This document shows, one piece after another, positions 9,418 to 17,964 of a stretch of DNA of 64,000 nucleotides (position 1 is the first letter of the stretch; each line of letters starts with the position of its first letter). Location: positions 1 to 64,000 of the forward strand of contig CAAEFE010000098.1 of NCBI GenBank assembly GCA_900755095.1, given 5' to 3'. The DNA comes from an uncultured Bacteroides sp. Its GTDB lineage: Bacteria; Bacteroidota; Bacteroidia; Bacteroidales; Bacteroidaceae. The notes beneath the pieces were generated by a model. That model ran no database searches. It worked only from the letters and a program-made list of their open reading frames with translations, and was not told the origin of the DNA. Both the position numbers and the translations under genes were made by a program.

Positions 9418-10521
9418 TTATTTAACCTGTGTGCCTTCGCGCACCAGTCCGGCGCCTTCTGATACAATTTCGTCACCGGCTTTCAGGCCGTCCAGCACTA
9501 CATATTCGCGTCCGTCGTTGATTCCGGCTACGGTGATCAGGGTGGAGACTGCTTTGCCATCCACTACCTTATATACAATCGTCTTGTCCTGCATCCGCAC
9601 GGTGGCTGTTTGGGGGATAGCGATGCAGTTCTTGTAGATGCTCGGCACTACTACCGTGCCCGATGCTCCGCTATGAAGCAGCCGTGATTCGTTGGGGAAC
9701 ACTACGCGTGCCACTACGGTCCCTGTCTGACGGTCGATCACTCCACTGATGGATTCGATGGTACCTTTCTTCTGATAGACTGAGTTGTCGTTCAGAATCA
9801 GTTCCACTTCCGGCATATTCTTTAACGCTTCGTCCATGTCGCCGTACTGTCGGGTAAGGGCGAGCAGTTGGTTTTCGGTCATCGAGAAATAGACGTACAT
9901 ATCCGAATTGTCACTGACCGTAGTGAGCGGATAAGGAATGTTGGCGCTTACCAATGCGCCTGCACGATAGGGCAATGCGCCTACAACTCCGTCACTGGGA
10001 CTTTTCACTTCGGTATAAGAGAGGTTGTTGCGTGCGCTTATTTCCTGAGCTTCAGCCTGTGCCAGTTGTGCCTTGGCGGTGAGATAAGAGTTTTCGGCAG
10101 TCTTCAGGCTAAATTCTGAAACGACTTTCTGTGCATACAGTTCCTTGTTGCTCTTGTAAGTCAGTTCGGCGGTGCTCGTAGCAGCGCGTGCCGCTTCCAC
10201 ATTGGCGGTGGCGGTTTTGAGCGCGGCCCTGTAAGGTACCTGGTCGATGATGAAAAGCAACTGTCCCCGGCGTACTTTCTGACCTTCGGTCACGCAGAGT
10301 TTCTCGATTGTTCCCGACACCTGCGGATAGATATCAATATCCTGTCGCCCGCGTATGGTCGCCGAATAGGAGGAAGAAAGTTCTTTGTCCGTTGGTTCTA
10401 TCTGCATGACTGCATAAGAAGATTTCACTCCTGCATCCGGTGCCTGCTTGCACGATGCCATCCACACTGTACAACCGACAATCCCTATCAGCCGTATCCA
10501 TTTTTTGTTCACTGTAATCAT
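9418..10521 (-). CDS. RND efflux periplasmic adaptor (AcrA/MFP family)
   Basis: Membrane-fusion subunit linking pump and outer-membrane channel. The 367-residue product has a lipoprotein signal with lipobox MASC and Cys 24, a lipoyl-like half-motif (YPQVSGTIEKLCVTEGQKVRRGQLLFIID in full at about 65-93), an alpha-hairpin, the second lipoyl half (VKSPSDGVVGALPYRAGALV), and beta-barrel and membrane-proximal domains. First gene of the operon; a perfect -7 box (TACTTTTG on the minus strand) lies 34 bp upstream of the ATG. The divergent AraC-type gene is the obvious candidate regulator. Confidence 0.94.
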   Translation of the reverse strand: MITVNKKWIRLIGIVGCTVWMASCKQAPDAGVKSSYAVMQIEPTDKELSSSYSATIRGRQDIDIYPQVSGTIEKLCVTEGQKVRRGQLLFIIDQVPYRAALKTATANVEAARAATSTAELTYKSNKELYAQKVVSEFSLKTAENSYLTAKAQLAQAEAQEISARNNLSYTEVKSPSDGVVGALPYRAGALVSANIPYPLTTVSDNSDMYVYFSMTENQLLALTRQYGDMDEALKNMPEVELILNDNSVYQKKGTIESISGVIDRQTGTVVARVVFPNESRLLHSGASGTVVVPSIYKNCIAIPQTATVRMQDKTIVYKVVDGKAVSTLITVAGINDGREYVVLDGLKAGDEIVSEGAGLVREGTQVK

Positions 10522-10554
10522 ACTTACTCTTTTTGTCTTTTATTAAAATCAGAA

Positions 10555-10562
10555 CAAAAGTA
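10555..10562 (-). promoter_or_regulatory. -7 box of the efflux operon
   Basis: Minus-strand TACTTTTG matches the Bacteroides -7 consensus TAnnTTTG exactly and sits just upstream of the adaptor start. No convincing -33 TTTG at the usual 19-21 bp spacing was found, so activator dependence is possible. Confidence 0.55.
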
Positions 10563-10744
10563 GGAGAAAAGAACAAGTCAATGGTGACCGATTTTTCTCT
10601 ATGAATGTCCTGTTTTCGTTATTTGTGCTTTTTGTGGCTAACTATTTGCGTATAAACGATATATCAAACAATTATAAAGGAGTTTGGGACATTCTGTTTT
10701 CCCTATTATTTACCAACTTTGCAAAAAGTAAAAAAGGAGAGATT

Positions 10745-11656
10745 ATGGAAAAAGAGAACATTATGACAGTAGATATAGAAGACTTTAAGAAGAGTCAGCA
10801 TATCCTTGATTATATAGACGATGACTTTGCGATAGTCAACAGTCTGGACGGGATTCCGTATAGTAATGATACAGTCCGGCTGAACTGTTTCCTTATTGCT
10901 GTCTGTGCAGAAGGGTGTATCCAGCTGGATATCAACTACCGGACGTATCAGTTGCAGGCGGGCGACTTGCTGCTCGGTCTTCCCAATACACTGATCAGTC
11001 GTACGATGCTGAGTCCTAAATATAAGATAAGGCTGGCGGGATTCTCTACCCGTTTTCTGCAACGCATTATTAAAATGGAGAAGAAAACGTGGAATACCGC
11101 TGCTCATATCCACAACAATCCGGTGAAGTCTATCAGCGAAGGCGGGGATGATCCTGTTTTCAGGTTTTATCGGGATTTGATTGTGGCGAAGATCAATGAT
11201 GAACCTCATTATTATCACAGGGAAGTGATGCAGCATCTCTTCTCCGCCCTTTTTTGTGAGATGCTGGGACAGCTTCACAAGGAAATCGATGCTCCCGACA
11301 AGGGGGACAGTCCGAAAGAAGGCATCAAACAGGCGGATTATACCCTGCGGAAATTCGTGGAGCTATTATCGAAAGACAAGGGTATGCACCGTTCTGTGAG
11401 TTATTATGCGGATGCGCTCTGCTACACTCCGAAGCATTTTTCGAAAGTCATCAAGCAAGCGTGTGGCAGGACTCCGCTGGACTTGATCAATGAAACGACG
11501 ATAGAACATATCAAGTACCGGCTGAAACGTTCGGACAAGTCCGTCAAGGAAATAGCGGAAGAGTTCAACTTCCCCAACCAGTCCTTTTTCGGGAAGTACG
11601 TAAAGATGCATTTGGGGACTTCACCGGCTAATTACCGGAATCGCGAAGATGAGTGA
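10745..11656 (+). CDS. AraC-family transcriptional regulator
   Basis: A 303-residue regulator with an N-terminal cupin-like effector region (about 25-165; LQAGDLLLGLPNTLISR) and a C-terminal double helix-turn-helix AraC/XylS domain (about 205-303), including SYYADALCYTPKHFSKVIK and KSVKEIAEEFNFPNQSFFGKY. The frame stays open upstream to 10601, but the extra 48 residues would be hydrophobic and atypical, and the MEKENIM start at 10745 gives family length, so I chose it. Divergent from the efflux operon, which it probably controls. Its last 29 bases overlap the 3' end of the opposing glycosyltransferase gene. Confidence 0.88.
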   Translation: MEKENIMTVDIEDFKKSQHILDYIDDDFAIVNSLDGIPYSNDTVRLNCFLIAVCAEGCIQLDINYRTYQLQAGDLLLGLPNTLISRTMLSPKYKIRLAGFSTRFLQRIIKMEKKTWNTAAHIHNNPVKSISEGGDDPVFRFYRDLIVAKINDEPHYYHREVMQHLFSALFCEMLGQLHKEIDAPDKGDSPKEGIKQADYTLRKFVELLSKDKGMHRSVSYYADALCYTPKHFSKVIKQACGRTPLDLINETTIEHIKYRLKRSDKSVKEIAEEFNFPNQSFFGKYVKMHLGTSPANYRNREDE

Positions 11657-12854
11657 GACGAAGAATCTCTTGAAAAGCCTTCAGGTAGCGTTCGCTGACC
11701 GTCTCCATATTGATCTTTTCCCGGATCATCCGTTCCGATTCTTTTCCCATCTCCTTGCAGCGTTCGGGAGATTCGAACATCTCTCTGATTCTACCTGCCA
11801 GGCTATCGGCGTCTCCGTCCTTGAAGAAATAGCCGTTCTTGCCTTCCATGACCAGGTCGCGTTCCGTACTGTCGCATACGGCACAAAGGACGGGCATACC
11901 ATACGTCATGGCATCATTGATCGAAAGCCCTCCCATGCCGGCAAGCACATAGATACTCGATTCGTTCATATAGGCGCCCAGTGTCTTCGGGTCATAGACG
12001 GCTCCGATAAAGCGGATGCTGTCTGCCAGTTGCAGGTCGTTTGCCTGTTGTCTGAGGTTGTCCAGTTCCGGTCCGTCTCCTACGATCACCAGTTCCGCTT
12101 CCGGATAGTCGGTGGCTACCTTCCGGAAAGCCTCTATCAATAAATCTACCCGTTTCCATTTTACGAGCCGTCCGATGTGCAGCAGGCGACGGTCGCACGG
12201 GGGAAGGATGGAGGGGGAAGCCAGTACGGATTCTTTTTCTTTGAGAAGTGCTTCCGTATCGGTCGAGTTGTAGGTGACGTGTATCTGCTCCTTCTTTACT
12301 CCGTAAGAGGGGAGGATGTCGTAGGCGGCTGTCGAGTAGTTCAGCGTTCCGGCGGCTTGGGCGTAGCAGTATTTCCGTATCCTTGCCGTTATCCATTGGC
12401 GCAGATAGAAGCCGATACCCTTGCTGAGCAGGCGCATACCTTCGTCGTGCATCGGATTGGCTTTGAAATATTCCTTGATCTTTCCGTAGGGAGGAGTCTG
12501 GAAGGGGATTTCACGAATCACCAGCTTGGCGTTGCAGGACTTCATAGCCTTTCTCAGTGCGGGCTGAAAGAATACTTGCAGGAAGTAGGGCCATCCCACT
12601 ACCACTATATCCGGTTTTTCTTCCGCAATGATTTCGGGAAGGGCGGGGAAAGCGCTTTTTCCGTAGAACATCTTTTTCTCCGGTGTAGTCAGATGCTTGT
12701 AGGTTCCTCCTTCTACCATTTTCACCCCTTTGCCGATGGTCGTATTCCCTTTCTTCGGGCTGACAACGGTTATTTCTGCTCCTTTTGCCTGTAGCCTGTT
12801 GAGCATGGCATTCAGGTAGTGGGGGATTCCTCCGAATGTAAAAAGTACTTTCAT
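11628..12854 (-). CDS. Glycosyltransferase family 4
   Basis: A 408-residue GT-B fold glycosyltransferase. The N-terminal half starts MKVLFTFGGIPHYLNAML with the acceptor-site Gly-rich loop. The C-terminal half carries the nucleotide-sugar domain: LLHIGRLVKWKRVDLLIEAF, LVIVGDGPELDNL and the family ExFGxxxxE region in variant form (GMGGLSINDAMTYGMPVL), in which the usual first Glu is replaced, so retaining activity should not be assumed. Last gene of a five-gene minus-strand glycan operon, overlapping its upstream neighbour by 4 bp. Donor and acceptor unknown. Confidence 0.88.
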   Translation of the reverse strand: MKVLFTFGGIPHYLNAMLNRLQAKGAEITVVSPKKGNTTIGKGVKMVEGGTYKHLTTPEKKMFYGKSAFPALPEIIAEEKPDIVVVGWPYFLQVFFQPALRKAMKSCNAKLVIREIPFQTPPYGKIKEYFKANPMHDEGMRLLSKGIGFYLRQWITARIRKYCYAQAAGTLNYSTAAYDILPSYGVKKEQIHVTYNSTDTEALLKEKESVLASPSILPPCDRRLLHIGRLVKWKRVDLLIEAFRKVATDYPEAELVIVGDGPELDNLRQQANDLQLADSIRFIGAVYDPKTLGAYMNESSIYVLAGMGGLSINDAMTYGMPVLCAVCDSTERDLVMEGKNGYFFKDGDADSLAGRIREMFESPERCKEMGKESERMIREKINMETVSERYLKAFQEILRLTHLRDSGN

Positions 12855-13984
12855 TGTATATGCTTGCTGATTTGATTAAAACATGTGATTAGTTTCTCCA
12901 CTTCGTGTTCGTGGGCGTACCGGGCGAAGGCCTGAGTGTCCATCCTTGTTTCGGTACACAGCGAGCGGATAGCTGCGCTGCATTCTCCGGCGTTGTCTTC
13001 TCCGGTGGTTTGGCCTGTTCCGTACTGCTCTACCCTCCGGCCCATGCAGAGGCTGCGGCTGACTATGACCGGTTTGCGGAAGGCGGCAGCTTTGGTCAGC
13101 AGGTTGCTGCTGCCGGTGAACTGCTTGTATGCGGCAAAAATAAGGTCGCTCTCCGCTATCAGGGCATTGAAACAGCTTTCATCGGGAATTTTCTCCAATG
13201 AGAACAGACAGTTATTCCTTGACTCCCCAAACGCCCGCAGGTCGTTTTCCTGTTGTGCGGTGAGAGATGATTTCCCCGCAATGAGGAAGAAATATTCATC
13301 CTTTGGCAATAAAGGGATACTCTCTAACAGTAACTTTATCCCCTTGCGGAAATTGATGGAACCGAGCAGGGATATCACCTTCCTTCCTTTGGCTTTCTCC
13401 TTCAGTTTCTGCAGCAACGGGTAGTTTGTGGCAGGAGCCGAAAGATCGGCAAAGTCGGGAAACAGCAGAATGTGGTGTTGAAATGTTTCCAGGTCTTTCG
13501 CTGAATATTCGTTCAGTATGCCTACTCCTACGCAGTTTTTGCTTCGCAGGAAAGGGCGGGTGTCGGGCATCCCTCGGTGGTAAGGCGGCAGGGCGGACTG
13601 AACCAGCAGACCACTCCACTGATAGGGCAGCAAAAGATTGAACAGCCATAAGGGAGCCAATGTAGGCAGCATATCGTCGAGGCAGGCAAAGAAGACCAGA
13701 TCGGGATTCAGCCGTTGAAGACTCCGGCGCAGCCTGTACAGATTTCGTAGCCGAATCACTGCATTGCGCAGTACAACCAGCTTTTTCTGCAACGGTTTTC
13801 CGGCAGGAAGCGGAAGCAGCGGAAGTGCTGAGACAGGCTGAAAGGCAACGGCCTCCTGTATGCCTTTCCCGTCGGGAGCAATGAGCGACGTTTCGTGCCC
13901 CATGCCCGCCCATGTCTGAGCAAACTGTTTATAATACGTTTCCCGATGGCCTGATACTGAACAATCTATGACTGTAACTTTCAT
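12851..13984 (-). CDS. GT-B glycosyltransferase (family 4-like)
   Basis: A 377-residue protein resembling GT-B transferases: a Gly-containing N-terminal loop (CSVSGHRETYYKQFAQ), a central linker, and a donor-binding half with VISLLGSINFRKGIKLLLE and a C-terminal region TGSSNLLTKAAAFRKPVIVS, which replaces the usual Glu-x7-Glu. Divergent relative to typical family 4 members, so substrate and even family number are uncertain. Translationally coupled on both sides by 4-bp overlaps, which argues it acts in the same surface-glycan pathway as its neighbours. Confidence 0.8.
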   Translation of the reverse strand: MKVTVIDCSVSGHRETYYKQFAQTWAGMGHETSLIAPDGKGIQEAVAFQPVSALPLLPLPAGKPLQKKLVVLRNAVIRLRNLYRLRRSLQRLNPDLVFFACLDDMLPTLAPLWLFNLLLPYQWSGLLVQSALPPYHRGMPDTRPFLRSKNCVGVGILNEYSAKDLETFQHHILLFPDFADLSAPATNYPLLQKLKEKAKGRKVISLLGSINFRKGIKLLLESIPLLPKDEYFFLIAGKSSLTAQQENDLRAFGESRNNCLFSLEKIPDESCFNALIAESDLIFAAYKQFTGSSNLLTKAAAFRKPVIVSRSLCMGRRVEQYGTGQTTGEDNAGECSAAIRSLCTETRMDTQAFARYAHEHEVEKLITCFNQISKHIQ

Positions 13985-15180
13985 GATTCCGATGCTTTTG
14001 GGGGCTTGGACATTTCTAATGCTTCTGAATAAACTTGCCGTAACTTCTGCCCCGCCAACTGAAAGTCGAAGCGACTGACGATAGACTGGCGGATTTTCTC
14101 TTTGTCGAACGACTCGTAGGTATCGTACAATGTTTTCATCTTAGCGGCGAGCGCATCCACATTTCCCGGTCGGATGAGGAAACCGCTTTCGGGAGTGATG
14201 ATGTCCTCCGGTCCTCCGCATATGGTGCCGATGGCGGGCAAGCCTGTTGCCATTGCTTCGATGAATACGATGCCGAATGTCTCCGCAAAGGAGGCCAGTA
14301 CAAAAGCATCGCAAGTACCCAGCAACCCGGACAATTCTTTCCGTGACAGGCGGCCGGTCAGTTTTACCTGTTCTTGCAGGTGGAGAGACTGAATTAACTC
14401 TTTGAGTGACTGCATTTCTTCCCCGTCTCCGGCAATGATCAAAGAGACGTGCGGCATATCCTTGAATGCCCAGTGAAAAGCAGTCAGCAAATCCCAGAAT
14501 CCTTTGCGCTTATTCAGGTTTCCGATGCTGATGAAAGTAAAATGTTTCTCTTTCTCTGTCCGGTGAGGACTGAATGCAAAGGTGTTCGTATCTACAAAGT
14601 TCGGTATGACGGTCACTTTATCCGGGTCGCTGACGTATGCGCACAGGCTCCGTTTTAGTTTCGTACCGACACAGATAATCTTGCGTGCCTCGCTGTATGC
14701 CTTCTTTAGTATCACTGCCTGCGACGGTGTCGTCTGATTGCCATTGATGGAAGAGGCGTGCTCTGTGATGACATAGGGAATCTTATACCATTTATAAACC
14801 AGTCGGGCGGCATACCCTGCCCATGTACCGAAGTGCGCATGAATCAGGTCGGGGCGACCGTAAGTGCGGATATACTTCCGTACTAACAAGACGGTCAGCA
14901 GAGACCAGATGATTCCTCCCGCGCGGGTGCTTAGTTTCGGGTTCCATGCGTGCAGGCGCATGGTGACGAAACTGCCGTTATCTTCTGCCGATATCTGAAA
15001 ATGACTCTCTTTGCGGAACCGTTTCCATGTGAAGTTCTTCAGAGGTCTTTGCTCCGTGAAGGCAAGTCCTACCTTGCAGCCTGATTTAGCCAGTTGCATA
15101 GCCTGCTCGAAGAACATATATCCCCGGTGCGGGGAGGAGTCCTTCTCAGGATAGTACATTGGAAGTATCAGTATATGCAT
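13981..15180 (-). CDS. Glycosyltransferase family 4
   Basis: A 399-residue GT-B enzyme with well-kept family 4 features: DLIHAHFGTWAGYAARLVYK in the acceptor half, FISIGNLNKRKGFWDLLTAF and LIIAGDGEEMQSL in the donor half, and SFAETFGIVFIEAMATGLP, the ExFGxxxxEAMAxGxP signature expected of retaining enzymes. It overlaps the upstream gene by 13 bp and the downstream one by 4 bp. Its role is probably sugar addition to an undecaprenyl-linked repeat unit on the cytoplasmic face. Confidence 0.92.
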   Translation of the reverse strand: MHILILPMYYPEKDSSPHRGYMFFEQAMQLAKSGCKVGLAFTEQRPLKNFTWKRFRKESHFQISAEDNGSFVTMRLHAWNPKLSTRAGGIIWSLLTVLLVRKYIRTYGRPDLIHAHFGTWAGYAARLVYKWYKIPYVITEHASSINGNQTTPSQAVILKKAYSEARKIICVGTKLKRSLCAYVSDPDKVTVIPNFVDTNTFAFSPHRTEKEKHFTFISIGNLNKRKGFWDLLTAFHWAFKDMPHVSLIIAGDGEEMQSLKELIQSLHLQEQVKLTGRLSRKELSGLLGTCDAFVLASFAETFGIVFIEAMATGLPAIGTICGGPEDIITPESGFLIRPGNVDALAAKMKTLYDTYESFDKEKIRQSIVSRFDFQLAGQKLRQVYSEALEMSKPPKASES

Positions 15181-16271
15181 TTGTCTTTTATTTTTAGAGA
15201 AAGAATGGTGATGAAATCGCGGATGCGTTTGCCGAAAGTAACGGTCGGCACACCGGTGTAGGCGGAGGCTTTCTTGCGGAAGGCCTCTTCATCGTCGAAA
15301 GTGGGATGGTTCACAAAGTGTTTGTACAGCAGATACAATCCTCTTTTCTTCTCGTAAGGAAGATGCCATACCGCCAGTTGCTCGTCTCCTTTTTCTACCG
15401 TATTGTATTTGGGGTAGGTCCAGAGGCGTTTGACGTATTGATTGGCGATATTGTTGTGGATGTTGAGCCTCGTTGCCACTACGCTCAGGAAGTGGGCTTC
15501 TTCGTTCAGTTTGGGCTGATTGGCGGCAAAACGTTCCAGATTATAATTCCATAAAGCAGGATACGCTTCATTGATGCGTGCCACTACATCACCACGCAGC
15601 GAGATAAATTCTCCTCCGTAATAATGGACAAGCTCTGTTCTTGTGACTCCGTTTTTCGTATCTTGCTGCTCTGCTTCTTCCTTTTCCGCTTCTGCTTTTT
15701 TCGTTGCCTCCTTCTCTTTTTCTCTCTTCTCTTTTTCTACGTAACAGTCATTATAGATATCTGTCATTTCCTTTAGTGTGATTCCGTTCACGCTGAGGTC
15801 CGGTCGGTCGGATGCATCGTACAGGGCGGAGCCGTATTTCCGTGTATCGCTGAACAGTTGCTCCAACGGACGCATACAGAGACAGTCCGCATCGCAGATG
15901 AGCAACGTATCGTCCGCCTGCATCCTTTTCTCCATATAGCGCAGGATATCATACAGGTAGAATTGATTTCTCCATGCCCCGTACCATCCTTTGGGAGGGA
16001 TGCAGAGATAAGGCAGGGTAACAGTCTCAATCCGTAACTCCTTGAATAACCGTTCCAGATAATCGGGAAACTGATCCAGATTGCTGAAGAAAAGCAACTT
16101 ATCATTGGGATGATAATGCCTGAAAGTGGTAAAGAACGGCACTTGTATCTGCATATAAATGGAATGGACGAGGGCGGAATCTCCCCGTTTGCCTGCCTGC
16201 GGATAGAAACTGGCATCTTCTTTGGATTCCTTGTAGAACCAGGTCGCTATGTAATTGGTAGGTGTCGTCAT
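15168..16271 (-). CDS. GT-A-like glycosyltransferase with charged insertion
   Basis: A 367-residue protein not assigned to a named family with certainty. It carries a probable nucleotide-sugar binding core: LFFSNLDQFPDYLERLF, GAWRNQFYLYDILRYM, and a DxD-type metal site in LLICDADCLCMRPLEQLF (Asp 127-Asp 129). Residues about 178-207 form a highly charged Lys/Glu/Ala insertion, probably a solvent-exposed helix, between core elements; the encoding DNA is a purine-rich minisatellite-like tract. Downstream HYYGGEFISLRGDVV and a C-terminal PKYNTVEKGD complete it. It overlaps the flippase gene by 4 bp. Confidence 0.7.
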   Translation of the reverse strand: MTTPTNYIATWFYKESKEDASFYPQAGKRGDSALVHSIYMQIQVPFFTTFRHYHPNDKLLFFSNLDQFPDYLERLFKELRIETVTLPYLCIPPKGWYGAWRNQFYLYDILRYMEKRMQADDTLLICDADCLCMRPLEQLFSDTRKYGSALYDASDRPDLSVNGITLKEMTDIYNDCYVEKEKREKEKEATKKAEAEKEEAEQQDTKNGVTRTELVHYYGGEFISLRGDVVARINEAYPALWNYNLERFAANQPKLNEEAHFLSVVATRLNIHNNIANQYVKRLWTYPKYNTVEKGDEQLAVWHLPYEKKRGLYLLYKHFVNHPTFDDEEAFRKKASAYTGVPTVTFGKRIRDFITILSLKIKDKCIY

Positions 16272-17716
16272 GATATCTTTTTCTTTTTAATGAACTGAAT
16301 ACACTCCTTGAAAATGACTGATTGCATTTTCCACAAAACAAGTGCATATAGAGAAGCCACGAAAACTACTTTGATGGCAAGTGACAGATACAGGTTAGTG
16401 ATGCCCGACGTTATGTAATGGGCTGCGATTGTCAGCGAAGCTGCCAGTAGAAAATAAGGAGCGATATCTTTCAGTATGCTGAACAGCGTCAGCGGAATCT
16501 CCCTCCGGGCAAAGCAGTACCAGACAAACAGCCAAAGTATATTGATAGCGACAAACAGATAAATCATGGTGGTGATGCCGTATGGATAACTGATACAGGC
16601 AGTGATCAGCTGCAACACGCTCAGTGCGATACTGTTGAACATAAAGATGGAAGACCGTCCGCGGCTGACCAGCAATAAAGAGAACAGATTGTTGATCGGA
16701 ATAAAGGCTCCCCATATACAAAGTAATTGCATGATCCGTGCGGAAGCGAGCCACTTGTCCGTGATGGCAATCAGAATAAACTCTCTGGAAATGAGGCTGA
16801 GCCCGAACATGGCAGGGAAAGAAATAAAAGCCGTGAAACGCAGCATTTTATGAAACACGGCCGCCTGACGCTGCGGGTCATTAGCTACACTTGCCAGTAC
16901 GGGCTGGGTGACTCCGTTGATCATTCCGGTGATGAGGGCGTGTCCCTTATTGTTCCAGTTGTTGGCCTGGCTGAAGTCTCCGACTTCCTGTTTAGTGTAG
17001 AATTTACCCAGCAGGACGGAGAACAGGTTTTGGTTGATAATAATAAAGACTTGCGTAATCAGCATTTTACTGCTGAATCCGAACATCTCCCTGATGGGAG
17101 AGAAGTCAATGCGGAAACTGGGTTTCCAGTGGGCAAAGTACCAGTTGAGTGCCGTGCCTATGACGACAAAGGTCATTGTCTGTATAGCCAGACCCCAATA
17201 GGCAAATCCGTTTGCGGCAAGAATAATCCCCACAATACCGGATAGAAACAGGCTTGAAAGAGAAATGATGGTATTCTCCTTCACTTTGAGATTACGGAAG
17301 AGAAGAGCTCGCGGAGCTATCCCGAAACTGGCTATAAAGAAACTGAGGAAAGAGAAACGGGCGAGCGACGTTAACTCCGGAGTATCGTAAAATTTAGCAA
17401 TCAGCGGAGCTGAAGAATAGAGCAAAATATAAAGAACAGCACTAAAAGAGATACTGAACCAGAATACAGCGTTATAGTCTTTATCGCTGACTTTCTCGCG
17501 ATTGGCGAGTGCTGCGACAAATCCGCTTTCCTGCAGGGCGGAAGCAATGGCCGGAAAGATAGCCAGCATACCGATCATACCGTAATCGGCAGGGTCCAGT
17601 AATCTTCCTAACACTACTCCGAAAAGAAGTCCTAACAGCTGTTGTACACTGCTGCTGAGGCCTCCCCAAAATAGCCCTTTTGCTGTTTTTTGTTTCAGTG
17701 ACTGTTCTTCACTCAT
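16268..17716 (-). CDS. Wzx-type oligosaccharide flippase (MOP superfamily)
   Basis: Integral membrane transporter of 482 residues with about 12-14 predicted membrane spans, of the polysaccharide transporter branch that flips undecaprenyl-linked oligosaccharides to the periplasm. The N-terminus KQKTAKGLFWGGLSSSVQQL and GRLLDPADYGMIGML are characteristic. First gene of the five-gene operon whose other members are glycosyltransferases. No Wzy-type polymerase is present among these five genes, so the product is either assembled with a distant polymerase or exported unpolymerised. Confidence 0.9.
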   Translation of the reverse strand: MSEEQSLKQKTAKGLFWGGLSSSVQQLLGLLFGVVLGRLLDPADYGMIGMLAIFPAIASALQESGFVAALANREKVSDKDYNAVFWFSISFSAVLYILLYSSAPLIAKFYDTPELTSLARFSFLSFFIASFGIAPRALLFRNLKVKENTIISLSSLFLSGIVGIILAANGFAYWGLAIQTMTFVVIGTALNWYFAHWKPSFRIDFSPIREMFGFSSKMLITQVFIIINQNLFSVLLGKFYTKQEVGDFSQANNWNNKGHALITGMINGVTQPVLASVANDPQRQAAVFHKMLRFTAFISFPAMFGLSLISREFILIAITDKWLASARIMQLLCIWGAFIPINNLFSLLLVSRGRSSIFMFNSIALSVLQLITACISYPYGITTMIYLFVAINILWLFVWYCFARREIPLTLFSILKDIAPYFLLAASLTIAAHYITSGITNLYLSLAIKVVFVASLYALVLWKMQSVIFKECIQFIKKKKIS

Positions 17717-17741
17717 ATTATTATAATCGGTGAAGGAGAGT

Positions 17742-17918
17742 GTGTCAAAAGTCAGTAGTAACTAAATTCCCCTCCTTCAGGAAGGAGGGGTGGCTGAAAG
17801 CCGGGGTGGTAGGTGTACTGCACAAGTGAATATCATCAGTTGATGTATTCACCTACCACCTCCCCCTGCGGGTACTCCTCCTTCCCGAAGGAGGAGAGTT
17901 TAGTTACTATTTTGACAC
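17742..17918. repeat. 177-bp palindromic repeat element (MITE/REP-like)
   Basis: The outer ends GTGTCAAAA and TTTTGACAC are inverted, continuing inward as AGTAACTAAA/TTTAGTTACT. Inside lie two short hairpins based on CCCTCCTTC/GAAGGAGG and a longer inverted pair, GGTGGTAGGTG with CACCTACCACC. No ORF. The whole structure could fold into one long cruciform. The central CCTCC/GGAGG hairpin core recurs inside the gene at 21690-22595. A nonautonomous repeat is likely; target-site duplication is not evident. Confidence 0.75.
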
Positions 17919-17964
17919 CCCATCCTTCCATTCCTCATTTGTTGATGGCTTATTAGCTTATTGC

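Noticed and set aside
10601..10744. 48-residue N-terminal extension of the AraC-type regulator
   Set aside because: Hydrophobic and atypical for the family; the segment is expected to hold the divergent promoters.
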